Positions 11,688-22,838 of a stretch of DNA of 64,000 nt are shown piece after piece. The stretch comes from Rhabdophis nuchalis (Eukaryota > Chordata > Lepidosauria > Squamata > Natricidae), in the NCBI GenBank assembly GCA_039707465.1, contig CM077643.1, positions 45,884,605 to 45,948,604 of the forward strand, in the 5' to 3' direction. Under the pieces are notes generated by a model, which was not told the DNA's origin, ran no database searches, and saw nothing but the letters and a program-made list of their open reading frames with translations. Every line of letters starts with the position of its first letter. The first letter of the stretch is position 1. The position numbers and the translations under genes were made by a program.

Positions 11688-11791
11688 ATGGCTGCTGCGT
11701 TGTTGGTGACGCTGTACGAGTACTCCCCGCTCTTCTACATCGCCTTGGTGTTCGTCTGCTTTTTGGTGACCAGCGGCCTCATCATGGGCTG
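11688..11791 (+). CDS. CGRRF1: CGRRF1 exon 1 (coding part)
   Basis: Starts MAAALLVTLYEYSPL and encodes nearly all of the transmembrane anchor. Donor GTAAGT at 11792; it leaves phase 2 (the Trp codon TG|G is completed by exon 2). Confidence 0.95.
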
Positions 11792-14700
11792 GTAAGTCGC
11801 GGGGAGGCAGTGGATGGTGATGGTTTCTGGAGTCGAACCGCGAAGGTTGGCTGAGAGTCTTGATGGGGGGAGAGGGAGAATGCGGAGTATAGCAAAAGCA
11901 CTTATGTATGGTGCTTTTCCAGCCCTCTCTAAGCGGTTTACAGAGTCAGCATATCAAGTTGGGTCTTTAAAAGTATGATATTTACAGACTCAACAATCCT
12001 GCTGCTCATGCAGTAAGTATGCAAAAAAGCGATTGTCCTCTAAACCAGGGGTCTCCAACTGAACTGAAGTCCTTCAGACTTAAAGTTGCAAAGGTTAGAG
12101 ACCCCTGCTCTAAACAGGTACCCCCCCCCCCCGCTTGCAATGGACAAGGAATTCCCACTGTCAGGTTCTCCATAGGATGTGTGTTGGTAGGATGAAGTGT
12201 AGTTTTAATAATTTTTTATATAAAAATATATTATATACTTTTATATATATGTGTGACATAGATACATACATACATACATACATACATATTATATACTTAT
12301 ATACTATATACTTATATATAATAAATCCAGCACATCTGGGTTGGGAATGATTCCTGTGAGGCTTAATGTAGCCCACGCTTTTGAAAGCACCGTCCCTCTT
12401 AAATGCTTGTAAAGGAAAGCAGTATTAGGAAGCTCATGGGTTGAGTGAGAGAGACCATTTAAATGGAGAGGAACTGAGCAAGATAATCGGAGAGATCCAA
12501 GAGATTTAAAGTCTGGATACAGTGGAATAAAGCACGGGGCTTTGTAGAAACCACATAGGGATGGGGAATGGTTTTGGAAGGGGCAATGCTAAGCGGAGTT
12601 GAAAAATGGCTCTGCTTGTATATTTTTAATGGGAGGGGGGAAAATAACTGGTTTCGGTGTAAAAAAAAGTTGTAAGGAAAAGTTAATTGATTGACGGTAA
12701 TTTAAAGCAAATGCAACAGAATTTGGAGGCTGTCGGCTTTGAAGAAGTTATTATTCCTTTAATAGTGAAGCCTGGGCATTAATATAAATCTTTGTTTATT
12801 TCATTATGCTTTAAGTTGCACTGAAGAATGGGTCATGCTCTGTTCTTTCAGGTCTCTTGATTCTATGACTACAAACATTTTGTGCTTCTTAGGTTTGGAT
12901 GGGATGTCCCTGTGATTCTGAGGAATTCAGAAGAAACTGAATCAGTTGTGAAAGTGTCTCAGAAACAGATGCGGCAAGTGAAAAATCCATTCAGTTTAGA
13001 AATCAAAAACCCAGAAACCGCTTCAGCTTCAAGTCAGTATATTGTATATAATATTTGTTGACATTTTCTGTTTTCTCTTTTCCTTCCATTTTTATTTCTA
13101 TTTACCAGAAGTGGATGAAGTGCATCACTTCTGTTATTATCCCTCCTTAAGCAATAAGCATGCAAGAGGAAATAGAAAAAGGAGTTTTAAGGAAAATTCT
13201 GTCTTTTATGGTTTTGATTTGCACTATAAACTTAACTGAAATAAGAACCACTGTTTTGGGGGAAAGAAAACACTCTTTATCTGTGGATAATGGTTCTCTG
13301 CCCTTGTGGATGTGGAAGCTGAAGCACTATAAGCTCATTACAGAGAATCGCCAGAAAGTATGCAGCTGCTTCATTGGTTAACTTTACATGACAAGAATTA
13401 GGTCATCATATTAATAGCACAATTTGGAACTGACAGTTTTAATCTGAATATATTTATAACTTTATATGGCCTCAAAAAGATAATGGCTCAGTTTCAGAAT
13501 GTTTTTAGATTTTCACTGCTTGAAGAAAATCTGTTGAGCATGGAAGTTTGAAAGATAGACTAGGCGACCATTCGATCCATTATATAGTAGCATGGTATGA
13601 AGATAATATTTTGTTTCCATTGTTGAGTTTTGAGTAGCACAATTCTTTGTTATACATTTGTACCATTGCTTTCATTTTCCTCAAGATGGCATTACCTTGG
13701 TGTCTAATTGCCTGGAAGACTGTCTCCTTTCATGCTATTGGGGCTGCAGTGTGCAAAAGGTCCATGATGCCCTGCAGAAACATGCCTACAGCTTTCGAAT
13801 AAAAACTCCCCAGTCTTTTGAGGATGCAATGGGTCATGAGTATCTCTATTGTCAACAGTATTGGTATCCTTTAGAGAAGCTTGTGTATTTTCAATTTTGC
13901 CCAAGTATACAGGGGAAAGTTTTCCCTTGTAAATATAACATGTACTAGTAAGCAAGGCTTCACTATGGTCGCAAAGAAAACAGAAAAGTAAGGTGAGTGG
14001 CAGTATCCCATGCCCTTGACCAGTCATTAATGTCTTTGTGCCAATTTTGATTTTAATTATGCTTAAACTTCAAACATTGCATGCATTTTAAAAGTTAACT
14101 TCATTTATTTTGAGGCAAAACTTTTGCATTTTTTTAAAAAAATTATACTAATCCAGAGAAGTTATGTAGAACATGCTGCCTTCTAAGTGATTAGTTTATT
14201 TCTGCCCTCGCAGAGTGAAATCCAGTAGTACTTGTAAGACTGGGCATGCTTTGAAAACAGTTTGGAAGAATTACATTGGAATTTAGATGATCATAGCTTT
14301 GTTTCGCTTTGCTTTATTTTCTGACTGGTATGCAAGCTTGAAAAATGACACAATTATCCTGATAGTCCCATTAAATTACTCATTAAAATACAGGTATATA
14401 TCCTCAATTACCACAATTGGGACCGGCAACTCCATTGCTAAGTGAGTCATCATGTGATTATTGCCTCATTTCCCTGCAGTCATTAAACAAATTATCTGTG
14501 GTTGATAAGTGAGATTCCATGTGACTGCAACTTGCAATTTTACTGCCGGCTTCTCAGCTGATTTCTGTCGGTAGGAAGCCAGCTTTGAAGTGTGTAAATA
14601 AGGATGACGTGATAGTGGGAATGCTGTGACAATCATAAAAGTGAAGACAATTATTTTTACAGTGCTACTGTAACTTCGAATGTTACATTGTTCTTCCAAA

Positions 14701-17700
14701 TCATTTTCAAAGTGTGCTTAACTCTATTAAGTCAACCACTAGACAAGTTGGTAGAATGAATTATATGTACATGCCAGACAGGTAAATATTTCAGAATAAT
14801 TTGAAAGATTAATGATGAAAGGGAAATCCTTTTATTTGAACTGAAAGTTACTTACGCAAAAGCTGGATGTTGTTTGTAGGAGCTTAGTAATGCTTTTAAA
14901 ACTGAACACAACCATTCAAAGGTTCAATCCTAATTTCTGTGCACCCGAATAATTAACAGGTAAATTATTCTTTTATCTCAGGTGAAAACAATTGAGATTG
15001 TAGAATACTGGTTGTTATGTATCTTGAACTTCCTCTGTAAATTTGATAGCATGATTAGCATAATAGTCTTTATTTGCCACAACAAAGACTGTTCCTTGAC
15101 ACAACAAAGTATAAAGAAGACAGAAGAAGAAGAAAAGTATAGTCAGTTACCAGAAGAGGCAGACACCAATGATTTTGGTCTAGTGCCTAGATCTCGGTAC
15201 CCACTAGTGGTACTGTTAACCCTTGCTGATGAAGACAACAGAGAAATCTATGACATTGTACGTAATCTCCACTTTTTTTAAACAGGGAGGAATTTGCATT
15301 TTCCTAGGTAAATGTAAAGATTCCCCCGCACATACGTGCTAGTCGTTTCCGGCTCTAGGCGCGGTGCTTATCTCGGTTTCTAAGCCGAAAAGCCAGCGCT
15401 GTCCGAAGAAGTCTCCTTCTAGGGAGACCATGGCGCTAAGGATTCGAACTGCTGATCTTCTGATCGATAAGCTCAGCATCTTAGCCACTGAGCCACCGCA
15501 TCCCTTATACATGTATTGTTTATGCATGTATTAAAAAATTGCCATCGAATAGAATTGACTAAGGTGTTTGAGCTTTTTCATTTATGTTTAAAACCATAAC
15601 TGCCAGTAACTCCTGAAATTGAAAGAAGTGCAGTTATTGAAAATTATAAAGTTCTCAACCTGTGATCCAGGAACCATGGATGGTCCTTGGAAATGGTATA
15701 GATGATTATTGATGTGGACAGTAGTAAGAATTTGAGTGGACTTAATGGGATTTTTGTCATTTTATTTTATTAAAATATATATTTTTGCTGACTTATGGTC
15801 TACATGTGGTCATCATTTTTAATAGTAATTCCTCTATATAAAAGAGGAATTTGGGAGTACTGACTAGATATCTGCAACTTGCTATTTTCCAAATGTGTTA
15901 GAATTTCAACTCCCATAATTCCCCAATTAGTATAGCTGAAACAGAACTTTAGAAATAATTCCAAACATAATTCTTGAGCTCATCATATTTGATAGATTTA
16001 TAAATTATGCCTGTTTCAGATATAAAAATTACAAAAAAACCTCTCACTATTCTTATTGCTTATAGGAAATATTAATATTTCTGCAAGCTTTTAACTTGCA
16101 TAATCAACTAATGAAGCCAAACTAATTTTCTTAGGTGATCTTAAAATAAAATAGCACATGACAGAAATCACTATCAGTGGGGCCAGTAGTTCACTATAAT
16201 CTTGTTTGAAAACCAAATATTATTTTCATAATATATAATTGAAATAAAGGTAACGCGGTGATTGCCTTTTTGTTAAGGTATAGCCAATCTGAATTCAAAA
16301 TAACTTCAAACTATTTCACAGCTAATGAAATCATTTATATAAAAACAGTAATTAACATGACCACATAAATCAGTTAAATCCCAGGGCATTAATAGGCAAG
16401 TATCATAGTCAAAGTAGGTGTTTGATTCACAGCTCTGAAATTAAATGATTGGAAAGATAGAATAAACATAGTAATACTTTTGTGTATAGCACAGGCTTCA
16501 AAATATATATGTGGGTGGAAGGTGACTCAAGATTAACAGGTGCATTTTTAAGATGTAAAGTCTACTATACTAAGCAAAAGTGTTGGAGACTCAACTTAAA
16601 ATGAGTTAACAATCGATATCACCTGTTAACATGTTTAGCTATGCGGTGGTCTGGTTGGGGTTTGCTTGAACTGAAAGGGGCATTGTGCTGAAATAAATGT
16701 TTCCGTCTTTGTTAAAGATTTCCATGGTATCGATAATACATATTCCGGATGCCAGTTACAGGCTTTCCTGCCGGATACTGTATCAGTATCTCCTTTTGGC
16801 CCAAGGTCAATTTCATGATCTAAAGGTAAGCTTTCTGATTCATTTTCTAGATCAGGATTTTATTTTATTTTTGCCAAATCTTACTTTCTTCAAAGAGGCA
16901 AAAAAAATTGAAATCCAGGAATTCAGAAGCAGAGTGAGACAAGGATTCCCACAGATAAATCGCCCCTTTATAAGCCCCCACTGGGACCACCGTACTGCAG
17001 AGAAAAAAATGAGATATCCAGGGATTTTTAACAAATGGCCATAAAACCAGAAAAAAGGACTGTGTTCTTTAAACCAGCCAGTCTTGTTTGATTACACACA
17101 TCTGGAACTGATTTTTAATTGATGCAGAAGTCTTGTGTGATGATGCGTTAAGTAAGAGCAAAGCTTTTTTTATACATCAGCAAATCTATAATCTTTCGTA
17201 ATTGAAGGCTATAATTGTCTGGATTCCCTGGAGCAAGTTTTTCCAGTCTGCCTCTCTAAATTTCCCCTGTGCGTTCTTCATTAGGTTTGTTGACAAACAT
17301 TCTGGCTCATTTCATACATTAGGTTACATTAAACTATGGCTTACATCATTATTGTTGAAATCCCAGATCAGAATAAGCCAAAACCAAATAAGCCGTATTA
17401 CAGTTTTTCTCCTATCCCTATTGCTGGGCTCCAAAAACTATTTTTATATTATCACAATTGTGTAGATCGCAGTCAGTGTACGTGATAGTAAAAATTTTAT
17501 CTATTTTTCCCCCCTCTAGGCTCCTTTCAATGAGATTAGAAAGTAAAGTTAAGCCACAGTTAGGGAAGTCTTTCTTTTGATTTTCTTTACATGTTTATCT
17601 GAATACCAGGAATCAATGCAGTTTTTCTCATTTCTCTGACAACATGGTAAAAAAGGGCGCTGTTCTTTCTTTTCCACTCACTTTCTAACTTTCACTGCTT

Positions 17701-18997
17701 TCCAATTCCTAGTTTTCCTCTGTTATGCCACATGCCAATGTAATATGTGAAATGTCTTTTTCATTGCATTATTTTTTATTCTCTTCTCCCTTCTCTGAGG
17801 CTGCCCGATTGCTGATCATAAAACTGCCATTGTAGTATTTGGTCCCTAAATTCCATTTACAGAAAAGAGGGGCCATAGGGAGCCTCACGTATCCAGACTT
17901 TGGCCTAAAATTAAAATCATACGTATTTTGTTCCTAAAGGAGTATTCCTCAGTGTCAGCAAATTTCAACACTGGAACTTCCAGACCTCTAAAACGTGCTT
18001 AAACACTATCCTAAAGTGACATATGGGTACTTAGTGAATCCACAGACACCTTCCTTGGTGTTTGCCAAGCTTCCAATGTTTAGATTTTGAGACGAAACAA
18101 ATGTCAGCATAATGTTATTTCCAAGAAATGACTCTTTCTCTGAAATAGATCCCATTTGGTTTATTAGAAAAGAAAAATAAGTCTTCTGTTTTGTATAGAT
18201 ATTTATCCTTTTCCCAAAAAGGGAACAATGGTAACTGAATCAGGGAATATTCTGTTAAACTGCCCTTTTTTAACCGCTTATCTGCCAATGCATTTAATTT
18301 GGCAAGGGGCAAGGCTTCCCTTAGAAGCCATTTTAGAGGAGTGACCACAAAATGTTCTGAAATTCAGCATATATCTTACAGTCCATAAAGTTGAAGATTC
18401 CTAACATGTCCTAACCGAAGGGTTTAAAGCAGGGGTAGTCAACCTTTTTATACCTACCGCTCATTTTTGTATCTCTGTTAGTAGTAAAATTTTCTAACCG
18501 CCCACCGGTTCCACAGTAATGGTGGTTTATAAAGTAGGGAAGTCAATTAAGTTAAAAAAAGGAAAGTGCTTCAGTATCGGACAAAACCCCTACTGCCCAC
18601 CATGAAAGCTGGAACGCCCACCAAGTTGACTACCACTGGTTTAGAGGGAGGGAGGAGATATTTGTAAATGCTGGTTTCTTTCTTCTAATTTTTCCCATCT
18701 TCCCTCCACCAGCAACTGTTCATGTCTGCCAGCAACAACGCATCCTCTCTAAGTGGCTCTTTCTCCAATGAAGGGACTGAAGACCACGTCCTGCTTGAAA
18801 AGGCTGGCCTGGTGGAGACCCAATCAGAAGTACTGGAGGAGTGCAGCAAGGACTGCATTGTCTGCCAAAACAGAGCGGTCAATTGGGTGCTTCTTCCTTG
18901 CCGACACACCTGCCTATGTGATGAGTGCGTGAAGTATTTCCAACAGTGCCCCATGTGCCGGCAGTTTGTGAGGGAGTCATTTCCATTATGCAGCTAG
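11688..18997 (+). CDS. CGRRF1: CGRRF1, cell growth regulator with RING finger domain 1 (complete coding sequence, six exons)
   Basis: Join: 11688-11791, 12893-13032, 13686-13863, 15110-15257, 16718-16825, 18713-18997; 963 nt, 320 residues. The product matches vertebrate CGRRF1 throughout. Residues about 13-35 form a hydrophobic membrane anchor (SPLFYIALVFVCFLV). The centre has family blocks such as CYWGCSVQKVHDAL, YPLVVLLTLADED and CRILYQYLLLAQGQFHDLK. The C-terminal RING has zinc ligands at about C274, C277, C289, H291, C295, C298, C305 and C308, the C3HC4 pattern also seen in IAP proteins. The family is a p53-linked, ER-associated E3 ubiquitin ligase. All junctions keep frame. Compared with human (332 residues from memory) the stop comes about 12 residues earlier, just after the RING. 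The start is supported by conservation and position. Confidence 0.96.
11905..11965 (-). mobile_element. tRNA-derived SINE tail fragment (family S3)
   Basis: CCCTCTCTAAGCGGTTTACA is the reverse of the tail of the SINE at 59563-59791. Confidence 0.55.
12046..12107. mobile_element. Very short hAT MITE (62 bp)
   Basis: Ends CAGGGGTCTCCAACT and GGTTAGAGACCCCTG. Flanked by an exact 8-bp duplication CTCTAAAC (12038-12045 and 12108-12115). Almost only the two terminal repeats remain. Confidence 0.85.
12262..12288. repeat. (CATA)n microsatellite
   Basis: About 6-7 tandem CATA units in an AT-rich stretch. Confidence 0.9.
12893..13032 (+). CDS. CGRRF1: CGRRF1 exon 2
   Basis: 140 nt coding for FGWDVPVILRNSEE and KQMRQVKNPF. 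Acceptor CTTCTTAG, donor GTCAGT at 13033. Ends in phase 1. Confidence 0.93.
13033..13685 (+). other. CGRRF1 intron 2
   Basis: 653 bases with no recognisable feature beyond its splice sites. Confidence 0.8.
13686..13863 (+). CDS. CGRRF1: CGRRF1 exon 3
   Basis: 178 nt coding for GITLVSNCLEDCLLSCYWGC and on to EYLYCQQY. Acceptor CCTCAAG. Ends in phase 2 immediately before a U12-type donor. Confidence 0.93.
13864..13872 (+). other. U12-type 5' splice site of CGRRF1 intron 3
   Basis: GTATCCTTT, a full match to the minor-spliceosome donor consensus RTATCCTTT, directly after exon 3. Paired with the branch site at 15092-15100. Confidence 0.88.
13873..15091 (+). other. CGRRF1 intron 3 (U12-type intron body)
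   Basis: About 1.2 kb. 14390-14740 is an interspersed repeat copy (R2). No polypyrimidine tract precedes the 3' end, as is usual for U12 introns. Confidence 0.75.
14390..14740. repeat. Interspersed repeat R2 (TIR-like, unclassified)
   Basis: Starts near CAATTGGGACCGGCAACTCC with GTTAAGTGA-like motifs through the copy. A related copy starts near 58740 (CAATTGGGATTGGCAACTC). Class unknown. Confidence 0.45.
15092..15109 (+). other. U12-type branch site and 3' splice site of CGRRF1 intron 3
   Basis: 15092-15100 is TTCCTTGAC, an exact match to the U12 branch consensus TTCCTTRAY. The AG at 15108-15109 lies about 10 bases after the branch adenosine, within the short spacing typical of U12 introns. 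Confidence 0.88.
15110..15257 (+). CDS. CGRRF1: CGRRF1 exon 4
   Basis: 148 nt coding for (C)IKKTEEEEKYSQLPEE and YPLVVLLTLADEDNREIYDI. The junction codon reads Cys where I recall Phe in human; the length aligns without gaps. Donor GTACGT at 15258, phase 0. Confidence 0.93.
15258..16717 (+). other. CGRRF1 intron 4
   Basis: Contains a minus-strand Sauria-type SINE (15305-15507). 15508-16717 is AT-rich and otherwise unrecognised. Confidence 0.8.
15305..15507 (-). mobile_element. Sauria-type SINE, shortened copy
   Basis: Minus strand: tRNA-like head with box A (TGGCTCAGTGGCTAAG) and box B-like GTTCGAATCC, then a BovB-like tail (GTGCGGGGGAATC region near 15330). Shorter than the 45249 copy: the middle body is missing. 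Confidence 0.8.
16718..16825 (+). CDS. CGRRF1: CGRRF1 exon 5
   Basis: 108 nt, 36 codons, coding for ISMVSIIHIPDASYRLSC and LLLAQGQFHDLK. Acceptor GTTAAAG, donor GTAAGC at 16826. Phase 0 at both ends. Confidence 0.95.
16826..18712 (+). other. CGRRF1 intron 5
   Basis: 1.9 kb. Contains a hAT MITE (18430-18638) close to the acceptor; nothing else is recognised. Confidence 0.8.
18430..18638. mobile_element. hAT MITE, CAGGGGTAGTCAACC family
   Basis: Ends CAGGGGTAGTCAACC and GTTGACTACCACTG. Target duplication GTTTAAAG (18422-18429) and GTTTAGAG (18639-18646). 209 bp, non-coding. Confidence 0.88.
18713..18997 (+). CDS. CGRRF1: CGRRF1 exon 6 (RING finger and stop)
   Basis: 285 nt from acceptor CCACCAG. 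Codes for QLFMSASNN, a variable Ser-rich linker, then CIVC, LPCRHTCLCDEC, CPMC and the stop TAG at 18995-18997. All eight zinc ligands are intact. Confidence 0.96.
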   Translation, partial: QLFMSASNNASSLSGSFSNEGTEDHVLLEKAGLVETQSEVLEECSKDCIVCQNRAVNWVLLPCRHTCLCDECVKYFQQCPMCRQFVRESFPLCS

Positions 18998-20730
18998 AGA
19001 AAGTGATCCTTGCCAAAGGGGATCCTGTGTATTGTACTTATCAGGGACTCTGTGGCAAAGAATTGATCAACCTTTCAGCTGTTGGTTTTGCAACAGTATC
19101 TTTGATCTCACATCTTCTACTTGAATGTTTGGTGCCTCAAAAAACTGTGAAGCAACATTTTTATTTTCTTTAACCAGGCACTCAGAAGCAGCACTGTGAA
19201 GGCCAATGACCTAGGAGCCTCAATTTAGTCTTCAGGAATGGGACAAAGGGAGAAGATCTTTAGGCAACAGAAGCAATGCACTGAACAATGAAGGACATAT
19301 TTACAGGGAGAAAAACTTTTTAAGTATTTCCAGAACATATTTTAGGTGTATTCCAACAATCACAGAGCATATGGAGAACAAATATCCTCATATGTAAGAG
19401 ACGTTGGCAATCTTTATTTATAAAGGTATTAGAGTAAATATCACATAGTTTGGCTTTCAGCCATTAGCAATGTTGCACTTTTTAAGCTATAGTAGGGAGT
19501 GGGGAAAAGAAAGGCATAACAATTCTATATATAGGTTCAGATGCCTTTTGGGTATTCCAGCCTTTGTCAGTTTCATGATCTTGAAATGATGCAGGCCAGA
19601 AGTTCTGGAGTCCTGACATATCTGAAATTGCCAAGTTGGAGGTGGCTGGTATCTTCAGTTTTCTTGGCCTTGCAGGATCTAAGCGTTTACATTCATTTGC
19701 AGATGCAATATGGCACTGGGTGTGAATTGTCACTCCCAGCAAAAGGATGTCCACAAGATGCATATTCCAGCAAATATTCCTTGAACCGCAAATCAGTTTC
19801 CACTTGTCTTGTTCTTGGACACTAAAAATTCATTTGCCTGAGGCAATTTTAGACATGACATGACATTGGTGATGTCATGAAAAGCTGATGTGGTCCAAAC
19901 TCAATGTGATGTAAATGAGTCTGCTGAACAAGGGAGAGTTCATTTGAAGACGGTTATGCCTTCGAGTGGAAGTGTTTTGTGTAGACCTTGCCTCCTGTCC
20001 AAGATGTCACTTGTTGTCAGCGTTTGGACACTTCAGCCTTGACTTATCCAAACACAATTTTAGCCCCTGTAGCAATTGTATGGTTTAGTTGAAATGAGAC
20101 AATGTCTGCATTCATGCATACATCATGCATAGCCATAATTTCATTTGTTTGTTTTTGGTTGACAATCTAGCCAATTCCGGTTTATTAAAACAAAACATGG
20201 GTTACAATATTTTGTTTTAATGTGTGAATCTAAACAATGACTACGATTCCTACCTCAGTTAGAATTATAACCAGCTTTGTCATTCTTTAGGGTCATGTTA
20301 GTAACATAGAAGACGAAGCCCTGTTAAATGAGATAAGCTAGTCAGCCAATGCATTTTACAAACAAATAAATAAACATACAAACACTAATGTCTCTGCATT
20401 CAGAGTGAATCCAGCCATTGTGGATTCACACAGCTTGGCGTGATGTAGCAAACTATCAAGTTATTGCTTATTCAATAAGCAGTAGCTTAATGTACTAGCA
20501 GCAATCATTTCAGATGCCAGATGTTATCACCATCTTAAATTATAGCAGAGCCCACCTACCCCACCCCCGTACATTATGGTTGAAGTACTATACAACCATG
20601 GAATCTTACAAGATTCTTGTTGTCTCAGTCAGAAGAATTCGTGAGAATATTGTATTCTCGCCTAAAATTTCAAAATATATCGATTTGAAAAAAATATTGG
20701 GATACCTCCGCTGATCTGTTGCTCAGCACA
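18998..20730 (+). other. CGRRF1 3' untranslated region and downstream sequence
   Basis: No other gene is seen. Two overlapping AATAAA signals occur at 20365-20374 and could end the transcript (3' UTR of about 1.4 kb), but no strong downstream element was identified, so this end is tentative. Confidence 0.4.
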
Positions 20731-20734
20731 ATGG

Positions 20735-20862
20735 GCCTGGAAGTCTTTAAGAAGATGCTGGATAGCCATCTGTCTGAAATGGTATAGGATTTTCTGCCTA
20801 GGCAGGAGGTTGGATTAGAAGACCTCCAAGGTCCCTTCCAACTCTGCTATTGTATTGTATAC
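20735..20862 (+). mobile_element. CR1 LINE 3' end (snake type)
   Basis: Ends with AGAAGACCTCCAAGGTCCCT, TCCAACTCTGCTATT and GTATTGTAT, the conserved CR1 3' terminus. Preceded by the ORF2/3' UTR motif GAAGTCTTTAAGAAGATGCT. Confidence 0.85.
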
Positions 20863-21041
20863 TTCCTTGAGCCTAGATATCAATGTTCACCCTCTGATAT
20901 GCTCCAAAAGTAGCAAAAAGCAAAGAAGTTTGAAAAGCAAAATTAACTAATGGCAAAGGACGGATTATTTGCACATTGTTAATTGTATCTACTGGCCTTG
21001 TTTATGGGCAGAAGTTCCATTGTTCATTGTTCATGTGCACT

Positions 21042-21648
21042 CGAAAGCTACAGTTAGTACAGAATGCGGCCGCGCGGGTGATTATGGATGCCTCAAGGCA
21101 AACCCACGTAACACCTCTCCTGCGCGAGCTGCACTGGCTGCCTGTGGCCTTTCGAGTGCGCTTCAAGGTGTTGACAACCATCTTTAAATCGCTCCATGGC
21201 TCGGGGCCTAGCTATATACGAGACCGCCTCCTGCCCCATACATCCCTTCGTCCGATCCGCTCCCACAGAGAGGGCCTTCTCCGGGTGCCGTCGGCGGGGC
21301 AATGCCGGTTGGCGACACCCAGGGGAAAGGCCTTCTCTGTGGCGGGCCCGGCCCTCTGGAATGACCTACCCCCCGACCTTCGCACTATCTCGGACCTCCG
21401 CCTCTTCCGCCAACGTCTTAAGACGTATTTATTTCAGCAAGCCGGCCTAGGATAGCCCCCCGTTTCTGACTTTTTAAAAATAAATTATAATTTGGGAAGG
21501 TTTTTAACATGGGTTTTAGCACGGGTTAACTAATTTAATATATTTTAAATTGATATTTATTGTATTTTGTGGTTTTAAAAATGCCTGTGCGCCGCCATGG
21601 GTCCTAACAAGGAGAAGGGCGGGGTATAAATGTAATTTAAAAAAAAAA
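21042..21648 (+). mobile_element. CR1/L2-like LINE, 3' fragment
   Basis: A nearly open frame of the RT ORF C-terminal region (LQLVQNAAARVIMD, LLRELHWLPVAFRVRFKV, GPALWNDLPPDLRT), then a 3' UTR with GCGCCGCCATGGGTC and a poly-A-rich end. 5'-truncated; same family as 9577. Confidence 0.85.
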
Positions 21649-21649
21649 A

Positions 21650-22581
21650 ATTCCACCTACAGTTGATCAACCCATACAAACAGTTTTCCCCTGCCAGTGA
21701 TGCCACCAGCTGATTTGTCATCCCTCACCTCCATCATCTGTTGTTTTGTCAGCCTCTCAGGGCTGTCAGAGTCTTAAGAAAATCTGAGGCTCCTTGAAAT
21801 GTGATACCAGAGACAGAGCTGTAACTCCTAACAGATGGCTTCTGTTCTGTTGGCAGGATGTATTACATGTTTGCTTAATTAGTCGCATGTCATATTGAAA
21901 GCTGAAACGTGTTTGCATGCCAGGCACAAGCACAGAAGAGAAAGACTGGCCTCAGCCCTTATGATGTATAGCCGCCTTCAGCTGGATGCCCTCCAGAGAT
22001 AGGGCATCCAGCTGAATCAAAGCAGTGGAATGAACTTTAGAGGCTATCTCATCCAATGTCCTACTCAGTGCAGGATCCACTAGAAAACCCTCAACAGATG
22101 ACCATCCAGCCTCTGAAGACTTCTTGTGAAGAAGAATCTATCCTATCTAGCAAGTTGTTCCACTGGCTGCCAAATTGTATATGGGAACAGATATTAAAAT
22201 CCCAAAACATTTGGAAGATGCTCAGTTGATGACATCTGGGTTCAAAAACCATATTAAGCTATGACTTTTGATTCTTGACTTTTTTTTTAAAAAAAATGAT
22301 GCTCCAGTTCATGCATAATTCTCAACCATAAATCCCGGTTTACAGCCATAATGGCTGAGGTCAAACATTATTACACCAAGCCAAAACAAACTACAGCAAT
22401 TTCAGACCTAGGGTAATCTATCAACCCAACCTTAGAGCTATGATGCACCAAGCAAGAATCTTATCTGGAGAAGTATTATTCTATATTCTTAGTATTTAAT
22501 ATTTAGCAGTATTTATTTTGACAGGACCAGAACAGAAAAAAAACCTTCTTCAGACAAAAACCCACCAGTTCTTCCCACTTA
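21650..22581. other. Intergenic sequence with a CR1 fragment
   Basis: About 22040-22180 resembles minus-strand CR1 3' sequence (TTCTTGTGAAGAAG.., GCAAGTTGTTCCACTGGCTG). The rest is not recognised. Confidence 0.5.
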
Positions 22582-22836
22582 CCCTATTTCTCTGAAAATA
22601 AGACCTCCCCAGATAGTAAGCCCAATCGGGCTTTTGAGTGCATGTGCTAAAATAAGCCCTCCCAAAAAAAATAAGCCCTTTCCGAAAATATTGCAACACA
22701 GCAGCACCCATGAGGTAACCATGCTTGCCACCTCCTGCACCTCAAAAATAATAAGTCTTCCCCAAAAATAAGGCCAAGGGCTTATTTTGGGAGTCAAAAG
22801 AAAATAAGACCCTGTTTTATTTTCGGGGAAAGATGG
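22582..22836. mobile_element. MITE with GAAAATAAGAC ends (possibly Tc/mariner type)
   Basis: The left end CCCTATTTCTCTGAAAATAA is an imperfect inverse of the right end, whose reverse reads CCATCTTTCCCCGAAAATAA. TA is present on both sides (22580-22581, 22837-22838). Internal tracts repeat AAAATAAGNCC in both orientations. The superfamily is a guess from the TA flanks. Confidence 0.6.
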
Positions 22837-22838
22837 TA

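Larger units (their letters stand above)
11792..12892 (+). other. CGRRF1 intron 1
   Basis: Holds a SINE fragment (11905-11965, minus), a 62-bp MITE (12046-12107) and a CATA microsatellite (12262-12288). The rest is unrecognised. Confidence 0.8.

Noticed and set aside
18998..19173. Read-through extension of CGRRF1 beyond the stop
   Set aside because: The frame after TAG shows no resemblance to the mammalian C-terminal tail and another frame's open stretch there is unrelated.
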